From IMG/VR virus record IMGVR_UViG_3300034071_002895, positions 1 through 42,017 of that record: a DNA stretch of 42,017 nt; one strand, 5' to 3'. The notes below the pieces were generated by a model. The model was not told where the DNA came from. It made no database searches and saw only the letters and a program-made list of their open reading frames with translations. This stretch comes from a virus. The translations under genes and the position numbers were made by a program. Shown here one piece after another: positions 7,958 to 16,710 of this stretch. Positions within the stretch are counted from its first letter, which is position 1. Every line of letters begins with the position of its first letter.

Positions 7958-8019
7958 AATACCTCCAACTACTGATAGGTTGTTTGACCGCTTTACACAC
8001 TCCGAGATACCCTTCGAAC
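7958..8019. promoter_or_regulatory. Divergent promoter region A
   Basis: This 62-bp spacer separates a minus-strand and a plus-strand transcription unit. It holds CCTCCAACTACTGATAGG at 7962-7979, nearly identical (16 of 18) to a block at 18369-18386. On the minus strand this reads AACCTATCAG...GGAGG, directly leading into the gene start. For the plus strand, TTGACC at 7984-7989 and GATACC at 8006-8011 (16-bp spacer) give a weak sigma-70-like promoter. Its predicted start of transcription falls 1-2 bases before the ATG at 8020. Promoter activity is inferred. Confidence 0.55.
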
Positions 8020-9501
8020 ATGAAAATCGCCGGAATCGCATACGACATCTACGACGACTCAACTGGTGCCATTCTGCGCTCCAAGCTCGCCGCGGCTAAG
8101 CAGGAACTTCCTGAAAAGCTGGCGAATATGAGGATGCTGGGCACCGAGGAACTCGAGCACCTCCCCGACCGCTTGTACGGCCTCGTTGCCGTGAACGAGG
8201 GTGAGACCGTGCGGAAGTACGCCATGCATGACGCTCCACACCTTGCTTTGTCGATGATCTACTTCGGCGAGACCGGACGGCTCCTTCCGACTGAGGCAGC
8301 CCAAAAGGTCGCCCAGAACATGATCACTGCATGTGGCTGGTACGATCTTGAGCCACCTGTCCAGCTCACAAAGCTTTCCTTGCTTGGTGGCGTGGCCGCT
8401 GCTGCGACAGCAGGCCTTGGTCTCATGGACATGGCTTCGAAGGCCAAGGAAGGCAAGCAGCTCGGCAACGAACGCATGGAGGCGTTCAGGCAGGCCCAGG
8501 CTTCGGGCATCAAGCAGGCGGGTCGCGAGGTCGAACTCACACCTCAGCAGGAGGCTGCCTCACGCAACGGAAACGGCCCTGAGGCCGGTTACATCACATC
8601 CATCCTGAATCAGTTCTCAGATCGCCACAAGGCCCAGCACAAGCTTGAGAAGCAGATGGAGCGCCGGGACCAGCTTCAGGTCGTCAAGGAGGCAGAGATC
8701 GGCCGGGATGTGATGCCGGTGTCGGCCCTTTCGAGCGGCACCCCAATGGTGGGCAGCCGCAAGACCAAGCTCTCCTCGCTCATGCTTGCCAACATGAACG
8801 CTTCTTGGCAGCACGCAGGAGACATCTCGGACGGACCCCCGACGAAGAAGATCGCGGCGTCCTTCACGCACTATGCTCTTCCGCACTTGAACAAGTACCC
8901 GATCGACACGGAGGCGCATGTCAAGACGGCAGCTGCCTACTTTGACGATCACTTCTCGTCGTTCCCACTCCCGGAGCGCAGGGCTTTCTGCTCGGCAGTG
9001 ATGCATCGCGCGGAAGAGCTTGGGATCAAGGTCGCTGGTCGCGTGAACAACTACGCCGGTGATACGTACGGCGCGAACCTCATCCCTGAGCTTACAGCGC
9101 GCATCAACCAGCTTGCCGACTCGGGAAGCAAGGTTGCCTACGAGGTCCTTCTGGAAAAGATCTCAGAGGTCGAACCCGCAGTCATGGCGGAGATGCTTCG
9201 CGAGGCGGACATTGACACTGGGTTGTCGTCTTCCTACGGCAGACCGGGGGTAGGTCACATGGACCCTTACGAGGCTGTGTACGGAATGAAGCTCGCAGAA
9301 CCAGAAGAGCCCTTCTCGTGGTCGGAAGGTACCGACTACACGAATGAGGAGCGCTTGAAGAAGCTCGTCACGAAGGGTCACAACCTTGACGATCTGTTCA
9401 CCAAGGGGTTCGCAGAGAGCTTTGCGAAAGACCCTGTAGGCGTGTTCAAGAGCATGCCTGATCCGCAGAAGGTAGTTTTGTCCCGGCTCGCTTCGAGCTA
9501 A
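8020..9501 (+). CDS. Predicted virion-associated protein
   Basis: A 493-residue protein. The ATG at 8020 (MKIAGIAYDIYDD) was chosen because the in-frame residues upstream lie in the promoter region. It lacks a clear ribosome-binding site and may be leaderless. The first 140 residues form an alpha/beta region (LPDRLYGLVAVNEGETVRKYAMHD, LALSMIYFGETG). A hydrophobic Ala/Gly-rich segment follows (LSLLGGVAAAATAGLGLMDMA, about 124-144), then a Gln/Arg-rich helical stretch and a C-terminal domain with FTHYALPHLNKYPIDTEAHVK. It opens a plus-strand run that ends in the portal, so a structural or internal-virion role is likely. No enzyme motif is visible. Confidence 0.82.
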   Translation: MKIAGIAYDIYDDSTGAILRSKLAAAKQELPEKLANMRMLGTEELEHLPDRLYGLVAVNEGETVRKYAMHDAPHLALSMIYFGETGRLLPTEAAQKVAQNMITACGWYDLEPPVQLTKLSLLGGVAAAATAGLGLMDMASKAKEGKQLGNERMEAFRQAQASGIKQAGREVELTPQQEAASRNGNGPEAGYITSILNQFSDRHKAQHKLEKQMERRDQLQVVKEAEIGRDVMPVSALSSGTPMVGSRKTKLSSLMLANMNASWQHAGDISDGPPTKKIAASFTHYALPHLNKYPIDTEAHVKTAAAYFDDHFSSFPLPERRAFCSAVMHRAEELGIKVAGRVNNYAGDTYGANLIPELTARINQLADSGSKVAYEVLLEKISEVEPAVMAEMLREADIDTGLSSSYGRPGVGHMDPYEAVYGMKLAEPEEPFSWSEGTDYTNEERLKKLVTKGHNLDDLFTKGFAESFAKDPVGVFKSMPDPQKVVLSRLASS

Positions 9502-9521
9502 CCAGTCCAAGGAGATAGATC

Positions 9522-10598
9522 ATGTCGCGTGTTTCAAAAGTTTTCGGAAAGAAGAGTGCAGCCCGCCCCCACCTCGTGGTTGGTGCTGGCGGTATTTCGG
9601 GCGAGGTCCAAGATCTTCGCAAAGACACAGAGGAAGCTTTCTTGGCTTCTGAGAAGTCGAACCTGGTTTGCCGCACGTTCATCCGTGCAGCCTCAGCAGT
9701 GGCAGTGTCTGCTGGCATCCGCGGCACCTTCGCCTCGGTTGCTGCACCTACGACACTCACGGGCGCAGACTTCGACGGAATCCTTGCGCCAGGTACGGGC
9801 CCTGCGCTCATTGATTCTCCTCGTCAGATCGTGTTCACGGTTGGTGGTGGCGGCACCCCGGCGAACTGGCTTGGCGGCAACATCACCTACACCGGCACTG
9901 ATGCAGACGGCAAGGTTCAGACCGAGACCGTCGTCAGCGCAGCTGGTGCAGGTTCGGTCACGACGACCAAGTTCTTCAAGACGCTGGTCACAGCCGCACT
10001 TCCGGCCGCATCAGGAACACTCGCCCAGCTCACGCTTGGTGTTGCGGCAGACACGGCACCGATCGCATCCATCACGGCTGCTACGATCGCTCAGGTGCTG
10101 GATACAAACGCGGAGTTCAACCGCGATCGTATCGGCAACCGAGAGATGGACATCCCGCGTCGCATCTCATTCGTCTTCTCCAACAGCGCGGAGTGGCTCG
10201 CCTCGAACATCACGCTCACGGGTGAGTGCCTTGGTGTCACTGTCACAGAGACCATCGCGATCCCCGGCGGCGGCAACACCACGGTCACTTCGTCCAAGTT
10301 CTACACACAGATCACCAAGATCTCTGTGCCGGTTCAGGGCGGAGCTACGGCAACGTGCGCAGTCACGCTCCTCAACACGGAGCTTGGTCTCAGCACGGAT
10401 ATCCTGAGCAGCGTCGTGGCTGTCTCTGTGATCCGCGAAGGAAATGATCCCGGAACCGGCACGTGGGCTGTTCCCACCGCAGGTACCGTGGCAGATGCTT
10501 CTTCTGCCAACTCCGGGCCGAATGGGAAGTACACTCCAAACGTAGCGCCCGATGGTGGGCGCAGCTACGCTTTGGTGTACATCCCCAACCCGGCATGA
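9522..10598 (+). CDS. Virion structural protein with two Ig-like/beta repeats
   Basis: A 358-residue Thr/Ser/Gly-rich protein of mostly beta character, with a strong AAGGAGATAGATC ribosome-binding site. Two repeats are visible at about residues 99-173 and 212-286. Each runs PR-x-I-x-F, then W-L-(G/A)-x-N-I-T-x-T-G, then a T-E-T strand, then T-T/S-x-K-F-(F/Y). This is an internal duplication typical of Ig-like or tail-tube/decoration domains. The N-terminal 60 residues are helical and basic. Its place beside the portal region suggests a tail, neck or decoration protein. The fold assignment is inferred; no specific family is recognised. Confidence 0.8.
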   Translation: MSRVSKVFGKKSAARPHLVVGAGGISGEVQDLRKDTEEAFLASEKSNLVCRTFIRAASAVAVSAGIRGTFASVAAPTTLTGADFDGILAPGTGPALIDSPRQIVFTVGGGGTPANWLGGNITYTGTDADGKVQTETVVSAAGAGSVTTTKFFKTLVTAALPAASGTLAQLTLGVAADTAPIASITAATIAQVLDTNAEFNRDRIGNREMDIPRRISFVFSNSAEWLASNITLTGECLGVTVTETIAIPGGGNTTVTSSKFYTQITKISVPVQGGATATCAVTLLNTELGLSTDILSSVVAVSVIREGNDPGTGTWAVPTAGTVADASSANSGPNGKYTPNVAPDGGRSYALVYIPNPA

Positions 10599-10609
10599 CC
10601 GAGGCCTGA

Positions 10610-11533
10610 ATGACCTACGCGCTCGATGAGAGCAACCTGCGCAGCTGGCCCCTTAATGGGGCCGCTGCCTCTTTTGCACCCCAACAACAAAGCAACCCAA
10701 CGGAGGCAGCCAGCCTTGATCTGGCAGAGCTAACGACGCGTGCACTTGGAGGCGCTGGTCTTGAAAAGGAAGCAAGCCTGCTTCCGGAAGTCGACCTCAA
10801 AGGGCTCTGGAAGAATCCCGATGCGAGCGCAATCGTACTCGCCCTGATCCTTCTCGATAAGTACGGCATGGAGTATTTGGAGTGGCACCCCGAGGTCCTG
10901 AAGCTGACGCTTCAGCGAGAGGGGTTTGAGATCTCCAACAAGAACTGGAACAAAGTGATGGCCGGAAGGGTCATCCTGAACTCCCCCTCACCATGGCGTC
11001 AGTGGGAGGTCTTCCACTGGGTGTGTCGCGGTCTTTGCGGAGAGACCCCGAACTTCGTCTACCTTGAGCAACCAGAGATCGGGCATATCCTCGTCGGCTA
11101 CGAGATGATGAAGCTTGTCGATCCCAAGCGGGCTACTTCAACGGAGGTGGACAAGTTCATCGCTGCCGCATTCAAGTCGGAAGGCATCCCCTTCATCCCA
11201 TATCCACTGGACGAGGCTCAGCGAGAACTCGAGGATCAAAAGCTCGAGTGTGGGCACTGCAACGCCCTGCACCGTGACGACAACGACATCAAGTGCATCA
11301 CGTGCGGAAGTACCGATCTCAAGAAGGTACCTTTCGAGTTTGCGGAACTCCGAGATAAGAGCGCTCAGCTCTTCAAGGAACTCGAGCAGCTCCCCCTGTC
11401 TGAGGCCGTAGATCGGCTGCCCGATGGTGCCGTAGGAAGCGTCGTCTACGAACTACTGATCAACTGGGACTTGGCAAAGACTGTCCATTCCCGGATGCGA
11501 CAACAGCTGCGAGCACTGGGAGGCACCCGATGA
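10610..11533 (+). CDS. Virion-associated protein with zinc ribbon
   Basis: A 307-residue protein with GAGGCC upstream of its ATG. A zinc-ribbon-like element is visible at about residues 214-233: C-x2-C (CGHC), then C-x2-C (CITC). Before it is a helical domain with conserved-looking aromatic residues (KYGMEYLEWHPEVLKLTLQREGFEISNKNWNKV). The C-terminal part is helical (LPLSEAVDRLPDGAVGSVVYELLINWDLAKTVHSRMRQQLRALG). It overlaps the next gene by 4 bases (ATGA). The position just before the portal suggests a head-completion, connector or portal-assembly factor, but this is inference only. Confidence 0.75.
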   Translation: MTYALDESNLRSWPLNGAAASFAPQQQSNPTEAASLDLAELTTRALGGAGLEKEASLLPEVDLKGLWKNPDASAIVLALILLDKYGMEYLEWHPEVLKLTLQREGFEISNKNWNKVMAGRVILNSPSPWRQWEVFHWVCRGLCGETPNFVYLEQPEIGHILVGYEMMKLVDPKRATSTEVDKFIAAAFKSEGIPFIPYPLDEAQRELEDQKLECGHCNALHRDDNDIKCITCGSTDLKKVPFEFAELRDKSAQLFKELEQLPLSEAVDRLPDGAVGSVVYELLINWDLAKTVHSRMRQQLRALGGTR

Positions 11534-12042
11534 AGATCGACGAAGTATTCTACTCTGAGGTGATCAAGCGTGCCGGTTTCAGCCAGGTCGTCTCTCGAGC
11601 AGGGAAGTCGGTGAAGAACTTCGCCAAGCGCCAGGCACACGGGATCACCGGTGCTTATGCCGATCAGGCCGTCAACATCGGGTTGAACCCGGCTGCGGTG
11701 GCTCAGGGGATCACCAGCATCCCTGGCTTGGCAAGAGGGCTGACTTCTGCGCCGAAGGAAACGCTGCGCCACGTGGGCCGTGAGGCCTTCTCTGGCGGCA
11801 AAGCTGGTCTTGCCCTGGGCGTCGGTCTTCCGGTCGCCCTGGCGGCGCCAGACCTCTCCCGCGGGGATGAGAGCGCAACTGGTGGACGCACTATGCGCCA
11901 GAAGCTGGTAGGGTTTGGCTCCAACGTAGTCGGAGGCACCCTTACAGCTGGTGTCCCGATTGTGCCGCAGATCATTGGTGGCGGCGTGATAGACGGCGTC
12001 GCGAACCGCGTTCTTGGCGGCAAAAGGAAAGAGGTACGGTAA
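11530..12042 (+). CDS. Small Gly/Ala-rich hydrophobic protein
   Basis: A 170-residue protein coupled at both ends by overlaps (ATGA with the upstream stop, TAATG with the portal start). It has an N-terminal basic helix (VVSRAGKSVKNFAKRQA), then two low-complexity hydrophobic segments, KAGLALGVGLPVALAAPD (about 97-114) and VVGGTLTAGVPIVPQIIGGGVIDGVANRVLGG (about 133-164). These could associate with or cross a membrane. Similar Ala/Gly segments recur in several other virion-module proteins here. Function unknown; an internal virion protein ejected into the cell envelope is one possibility. Confidence 0.7.
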   Translation: MKIDEVFYSEVIKRAGFSQVVSRAGKSVKNFAKRQAHGITGAYADQAVNIGLNPAAVAQGITSIPGLARGLTSAPKETLRHVGREAFSGGKAGLALGVGLPVALAAPDLSRGDESATGGRTMRQKLVGFGSNVVGGTLTAGVPIVPQIIGGGVIDGVANRVLGGKRKEVR

Positions 12043-13937
12043 TGTTCTTCGGAGGCGCAAGTCCAACAGGCGGTGCTACGCGTCCGATCGGTGGCGGTAA
12101 CGGTGACCGGTCTAGTGTGCTCGGAAGAAAGTACCAGCCGTTCTCGAACCCGTTCTTTGATCAGGCGAGCACCTACACACCCCCGAGCATCAAATCGCTG
12201 TTCGGGTTCTGCCGTTTCTACTACTTGACTCACGGCATCATCAACGCTGTGATCACGAAGGCATCTGAGTATCCGGTAACAGACCTGATCATCCAGCATC
12301 CCGACTCAGGCACTCGAGAGAAGTGGGAGGACCTGCTCCTCAGTTCCCTGAACTACATGGTTCACCAGTACGAGATCAATCTCGACTACTTCGTCTACGG
12401 CAATGCGTTCATCAGCGCGAGCTTTCCTTTCCGGAAGAAGCTGACGTGCGCAGGATGCCGAGCCCAGCACGATGCCTTGGCCGTTCGCCCGAACTGGAGA
12501 TACATCAACTTCAAGTTCTGGCTAGCTTGCCCGAAGTGCGGACAGACGGACTTCGCCACGAGCCACGACGACTACTACCCCAAGTACAGCGAGATCGGTC
12601 TCACGCGTTGGAGTCCAGAGAACGTCCACATCTTCTACAACGAAGCGACGGGGCGAAAGGACTACGGCCTCGATATCAGTCCGGACTTCCGAAGTCAGGT
12701 GATGATGGGTCGCAAAGATCTCATCGCTACGACCCCAGAGATCTTCCTTGAAGCAGTCAAGACGCGACGACAGCTGGTCTTCGATAAGTCCGAAGTCTTT
12801 CACATGAGCAGGCCTGGGCTTTCGAACATGAGTCGCGGCTGGGGAATCCCCCTCATGATGCCGGTCCTGAAGGACGCCTTCTACCTACAGGTTATGCGCA
12901 AGGCCCAGGAGTCCGTACTCCTTACCCACCTTGTTCCGCAGATCTTCTTGTTCCCACAACCTGCCACAAGCGGCGCAGACCCGTTCACGACCATCGAGTT
13001 GTCGAACTGGCGAGATCACATTCGCCGCGAGCTTGCTCGACAGAGAATGGATCCCAGCTACTACGGAATCCTTCCATTCCCTATCGGCCATCAGGTCATT
13101 GGGGAGAACGGAAAGAGCCTCCTGCTCATGCCGGAGATTCAGCAGGCGTCCGAGGTCATGGTTGCCGGTATGGGGTTCCCGGTAGACCTCGTGTTCGGGC
13201 ATGGCACGTACTCGGGATCCAGCATCTCAATGCGCATGCTCGAGAACTTCTTCCTCTCGAACGTTCGCCAGCATAAGCGCCTACTCGCATGGGTGATGCG
13301 CCGCATCGGAAGCTACCTGAACTGGCCGCTTCCAGAAGGAAGCTTCAAGACCTTCCGCATGGCAGACGACATGCAGCGACAGGCCATGATGCTTCAGATG
13401 AATCAGATGGGTAAGATCAGCGATCAGACGCTGCTGTCTTTCACCGATCTTAAGGTTGAAGATGAGAGTCAGCTGATGATTGGTGAGGCCAAGATCAAGG
13501 CAGAGGCTATGCGCCAGAAGTCTCTCCTCGAGGCGACAACGCAGGGAGAGGCCCAGCTGGTCATGGCGAAGTACCAGGCGCGCGCACAGGCCGCGGCGAC
13601 CCAGTCTCAAGCACGAGAGATGGCTCAACCACGAACTCCCTTCGACGAGCTTCAGCAAAGTGGTAGTCGCGCCGCAGGGTGGAGTCTGGACGCCGTCTCG
13701 GCTGCTCTGGCTGAGAAGATCAAGACGCTTCCTCCAGAGCAACAGCAGGCCTACATCAAGCAGCTACAGAGCCAGGTACCCGAAGCAACAGAGATGCTGG
13801 CGGGTCAGGGAATCCAGGTCCCCGATATGCAGATCCCCAGCCTGGCACAGGCACCGGGCGAGGCTGGGCCTGTCCAGGGAGTGGATGGAAGACCGATGCC
13901 CGAGAAGCTACCGCCAAGGCGCGCTGGCGGAGTATGA
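12042..13937 (+). CDS. Portal protein with embedded zinc ribbon
   Basis: This 631-residue protein probably forms the dodecameric ring at the capsid vertex through which DNA is packaged. The order fits phage portals: an N-terminal wing with hydrophobic strands (residues 50-130), a central stem/crown region with WRDHIRRELARQ and YYGILPFPIGHQ, and the GTYSGSSISMRMLENFFLSNVRQHKRLLAWVMRRIGSYL helix set. A Gln-rich helical C-terminus (about 450-631) follows. A zinc-ribbon insert is visible with C136-x2-C139 and C163-x2-C166. The recognition rests on the domain pattern and size. It ends the plus-strand unit and is followed by a strong terminator. Confidence 0.83.
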   Translation: MFFGGASPTGGATRPIGGGNGDRSSVLGRKYQPFSNPFFDQASTYTPPSIKSLFGFCRFYYLTHGIINAVITKASEYPVTDLIIQHPDSGTREKWEDLLLSSLNYMVHQYEINLDYFVYGNAFISASFPFRKKLTCAGCRAQHDALAVRPNWRYINFKFWLACPKCGQTDFATSHDDYYPKYSEIGLTRWSPENVHIFYNEATGRKDYGLDISPDFRSQVMMGRKDLIATTPEIFLEAVKTRRQLVFDKSEVFHMSRPGLSNMSRGWGIPLMMPVLKDAFYLQVMRKAQESVLLTHLVPQIFLFPQPATSGADPFTTIELSNWRDHIRRELARQRMDPSYYGILPFPIGHQVIGENGKSLLLMPEIQQASEVMVAGMGFPVDLVFGHGTYSGSSISMRMLENFFLSNVRQHKRLLAWVMRRIGSYLNWPLPEGSFKTFRMADDMQRQAMMLQMNQMGKISDQTLLSFTDLKVEDESQLMIGEAKIKAEAMRQKSLLEATTQGEAQLVMAKYQARAQAAATQSQAREMAQPRTPFDELQQSGSRAAGWSLDAVSAALAEKIKTLPPEQQQAYIKQLQSQVPEATEMLAGQGIQVPDMQIPSLAQAPGEAGPVQGVDGRPMPEKLPPRRAGGV

Positions 13938-13945
13938 GCAAAAGA

Positions 13946-13971
13946 AAAAGCCCGGAGTGATCCGGGCTTTT
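13946..13971. terminator. Bidirectional rho-independent terminator
   Basis: A perfect 11-bp stem, AAAAGCCCGGA (13946-13956) and TCCGGGCTTTT (13961-13971), with a GTGA loop. The A-run and T-run flanking the stem let it work on both strands. It lies between the convergent portal gene and the minus-strand MoxR/VWA operon. Confidence 0.95.
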
Positions 13972-13973
13972 CT

Positions 13974-15320
13974 CTATTTCACTTCTTGAGCGAAGACGCT
14001 GTCTCGCGTTCGGTAACCGTTACGGACCTTACCCAGAGCAGGTCTGTAATCTGCGAGAAGCCTCTTAATGCCCCTGATGTTTGGGTGCATGCCCAAGATC
14101 TCCTTCAGATGCAGGGACGGGTAGCTCTGAAAGTACTGGAACAGAAACATCCAGGAGATCAGCGGGTCTCCTGTTTGTTCGAGAAGGAGTGGCTTGAATG
14201 CCTTGGCCGCCTCGAACTCCTTTTGCAGAACCGCGGATGCTTCTTCCCATTCCACAAGCGGCATCTCTACGTTTGGTAGATCCGTCGTAACAGAGACCCT
14301 CTTGTTGTGATCGACGATAACGAGCCGGAGATAGTCTGGGCTGAGAACCCCAACGTAGGCCAACAACTTTGCTCGAATCTCCGGCACCGCCACCAAGACC
14401 TTTGCATGCTCCCAGTTCATCCAATGGAGCATCGTTACGGCACCCACTCCTTTGATCTTCTTGTACTCCTCCACAGTCGGCCCGCGTGCCAGATGTGGTA
14501 GTAGCTCAGCTTGTTGGGTCTCGGCCATCTGAGCCAACTGCATGAGGCCGCGCAGATACACCTCAGGTGTCGATCCCGGGTAGAAGGCACCTGCTACCAG
14601 GCGCGAGCCTCCTACACGAGACATCAGTTGATCCACAGCACCGGGGCTGGCGAAACGTATCAGCGCAGCCATGTCTCCGTAACGAAAACCGCCTTTCTTG
14701 TCGCTGATCAGCTGCCTCTCTGCAATCTTGATTGCATGATCTTGGACTGCCTTTCGTAGGCCAGGATTGTGCTTTCCAGACTCGAGAAGGGTCTTGAATG
14801 TGGTCGGATCGGAGGCCCTCTCCAAGCGATGCTTGATGACGCTGCTGACGGAGAAAGCGCCCGCCTCATAAAGCGAGTCGAACTCTCCCATGTCCAACGG
14901 CCCAACCCCAGGTATCAGAAGAGGCGGGAGAACCCAGGTGTACCGATGGTAGTTGCCGTGGTACCGCTGGGACTCGGCCTTGCCGTAGGCGGTCCTCATG
15001 TCCAGAAGAACGAGTGCCTCGTCTCGGTCTCCCATGGACATGAAGAGGTGTGCGGCGGAGATAGGTCTGAGGTAGGCGTCTGACCAGATGAACGGGTTGA
15101 CCTTTGGATTACCGTAGGCCCTGACGATCTCAGACGGCTTGATGCCCGCAAGAACAGCATGCTCGAGCATCAGGGACGACGGTGGATTTAGGCGCAGCTC
15201 TGAAACGATCTGGCCTATCTCATCCGGTGTACAGGCGTGAAGTAGCGCCCGCGTATCGTCCACTGATCGCGAGGTTGTTTGTACGAACTTCCCCAGAACC
15301 CTCAGTAGACGAGTTACCAC
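13974..15320 (-). CDS. Large hypothetical protein, last gene of the MoxR/VWA operon
   Basis: About 448 residues from the GTG at 15320, which overlaps the stop of the VWA gene in GTGGTAA; a GTG at 15350 (458 residues) is the alternative, with no ribosome-binding site. The protein is mainly helical, with short repeated-looking helical units (ALVLLDMRTAYGKAES, LFMSMGDRDEA, IRFASPGAVDQLMSRVGG). This could be an alpha-solenoid. A Leu/Val-rich stretch (AKVLVAVPEIRAKLLAYVGVLSPDYLRLVIVD, about 300-335) sits in the C-terminal half. It resembles no family I can name with confidence. HEAT-like proteins often accompany VWA proteins, as in TROVE proteins, but no TROVE signature is seen. Context suggests a substrate or adaptor of the MoxR/VWA pair. 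Confidence 0.78.
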   Translation of the reverse strand: MVTRLLRVLGKFVQTTSRSVDDTRALLHACTPDEIGQIVSELRLNPPSSLMLEHAVLAGIKPSEIVRAYGNPKVNPFIWSDAYLRPISAAHLFMSMGDRDEALVLLDMRTAYGKAESQRYHGNYHRYTWVLPPLLIPGVGPLDMGEFDSLYEAGAFSVSSVIKHRLERASDPTTFKTLLESGKHNPGLRKAVQDHAIKIAERQLISDKKGGFRYGDMAALIRFASPGAVDQLMSRVGGSRLVAGAFYPGSTPEVYLRGLMQLAQMAETQQAELLPHLARGPTVEEYKKIKGVGAVTMLHWMNWEHAKVLVAVPEIRAKLLAYVGVLSPDYLRLVIVDHNKRVSVTTDLPNVEMPLVEWEEASAVLQKEFEAAKAFKPLLLEQTGDPLISWMFLFQYFQSYPSLHLKEILGMHPNIRGIKRLLADYRPALGKVRNGYRTRDSVFAQEVK

Positions 15321-16504
15321 GACACATCCATGACGAAGCTCCTTCCCCACGGAGGAGGCGTGACGTTATCTGGAATGACCCACAGCATGTCCTTGTACGG
15401 CTTATCCGGATACATGATCATAGCGTCCGTGAGGCATACGGCAGCCTTGGGCTTGTACTCGTCGTAGATCTTGAAGGCGTCGATAGACGATGTGTGCGTG
15501 TGATGGCCAGACTTGAACGCCAGCTTAGTGATCAAGTCCTTCGGCCGCTTTGTTCGGACGACTTCTCGGACATGGCTGTCGAAGGTGACAACCATGGTCT
15601 CCTTCGCACGGACGGCGGCTCGACTTACCTCGCTCGCGAAAATGGACAGAAGAGTAGAGCCTACGCTAGCGGACACATCGATCATGATGAGGAGTCGGGA
15701 TTCGATCCGGTCCTTGGTCGTGGGCAGGACGATGCGAGGCCAGAAGCGCCTGTTCGGCGGTGAGTAGGTCGCAAACCCGTTTTCACCGAGCCTATTCATG
15801 AGTTGGCCCTGCAACAGCCTGTTCCAGGGGACCTTTGGGTTCGTGATCTCCTCAAGCCTCCTAGCCATGCATTTGCTGTAGAGGACTGTTCTGTCCCGGC
15901 CAGTGACCTGCTCTTGGATCATCGCAGCCTTGGCGATCTCCTCGGAGAACACCCTTCTGAACTCCTCTTCGTCGCCGATGAAGTAGCTCCCACCGAATCT
16001 CAAATCCTCGGAGGTGTGCGTCTCTCCTGTACCAGTGCCCGTACGAACAGTCTTGCCTGCAACCAGCTCGTCGTAGATCTGCTCAGCTGTCATGTCTACA
16101 GCCCACGCCGGAGGGATGACTCCATCGGCCGGTGGGTTCCACACCTTTCCTCCCTTGGAGAGAATGGCACAGGCTTCGCGCACGGCCACGACATCTACTG
16201 CGATGTTCCAGAGCTTTCGAATCCGATCACCAGTACGCGCGGGGTGATTGAAGTAGATGTGGATCCACTCATGCAACAAATCAAACACCCGCGCGTCATG
16301 TGTTATCCCGGCCATCCACTTCGGGGAATACCAGACGGTCCGGCCGTCCGTTTGCAAAGTTTCAATCGAGCTGTCTTCCAACAACACTACGGCCTCCCCC
16401 AAGTAGGAGAGGCCGCAGAGAGGGAAGAACAGCATCAGATCTTGGAGAGCCTTCTTGACATACCGAAGGACCTCTTTGTCTCGGATACTGTTCTCTTTGA
16501 TCAT
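15314..16504 (-). CDS. DUF2201-like metallopeptidase/VWA-domain protein
   Basis: A 396-residue protein with two parts. The N-terminal part carries HEWIH-x4-H (H78, E79, H82, H87), the zinc-binding signature of a putative metallopeptidase. The C-terminal part is a von Willebrand A-like domain: IMIDVSASVGS supplies the metal-ion-dependent adhesion DxSxS residues (D276, S278, S280), and the chain ends with a short strand set (MLWVIPDN). This order matches the DUF2201 family, commonly encoded next to MoxR-type ATPases. It starts in an ATGA overlap with the small upstream gene. By analogy the VWA protein acts with the ATPase as a chaperone or complex-remodelling partner. Whether it is a true protease is unproven. 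Confidence 0.88.
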   Translation of the reverse strand: MIKENSIRDKEVLRYVKKALQDLMLFFPLCGLSYLGEAVVLLEDSSIETLQTDGRTVWYSPKWMAGITHDARVFDLLHEWIHIYFNHPARTGDRIRKLWNIAVDVVAVREACAILSKGGKVWNPPADGVIPPAWAVDMTAEQIYDELVAGKTVRTGTGTGETHTSEDLRFGGSYFIGDEEEFRRVFSEEIAKAAMIQEQVTGRDRTVLYSKCMARRLEEITNPKVPWNRLLQGQLMNRLGENGFATYSPPNRRFWPRIVLPTTKDRIESRLLIMIDVSASVGSTLLSIFASEVSRAAVRAKETMVVTFDSHVREVVRTKRPKDLITKLAFKSGHHTHTSSIDAFKIYDEYKPKAAVCLTDAMIMYPDKPYKDMLWVIPDNVTPPPWGRSFVMDVSW

Positions 16505-16710
16505 GCTTTACTCAATACGAGGTAGGTGATTATCGCCTCGTTGGCGGCGTCGGTGTCGCAGACGTCAGGACCGGCTAGAGAATCCAGTACCAGGCGCTCT
16601 GCGTGTTCCTGCGACTTCGCGGTGACGTCGAAGCGGACGATCACTGCGAATACGTCAGGAGCATCTATCGAGGGTTCCATTGATTGCAGCTTGTTCTCCT
16701 GATCACTCAT
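16501..16710 (-). CDS. Small hypothetical protein between VWA and MoxR genes
   Basis: A 69-residue acidic protein joined by ATGA overlaps to both the MoxR ATPase gene and the VWA gene, so it is almost certainly co-translated with them. The core FAVIVRFDVTAKSQEHAERLVLDSLAG looks like a strand followed by a helix, as in small ferredoxin-like (beta-alpha-beta) domains. The family is unknown. Its location suggests an accessory subunit of the MoxR/VWA complex. Confidence 0.72.
   Translation of the reverse strand: MSDQENKLQSMEPSIDAPDVFAVIVRFDVTAKSQEHAERLVLDSLAGPDVCDTDAANEAIITYLVLSKA

Noticed and set aside
13974-15320. Calling the last gene of the MoxR/VWA operon a TROVE/Ro60 protein.
   Set aside because: Helical layout and context suggest it, but no TROVE signature or VWA motif is visible in this protein.
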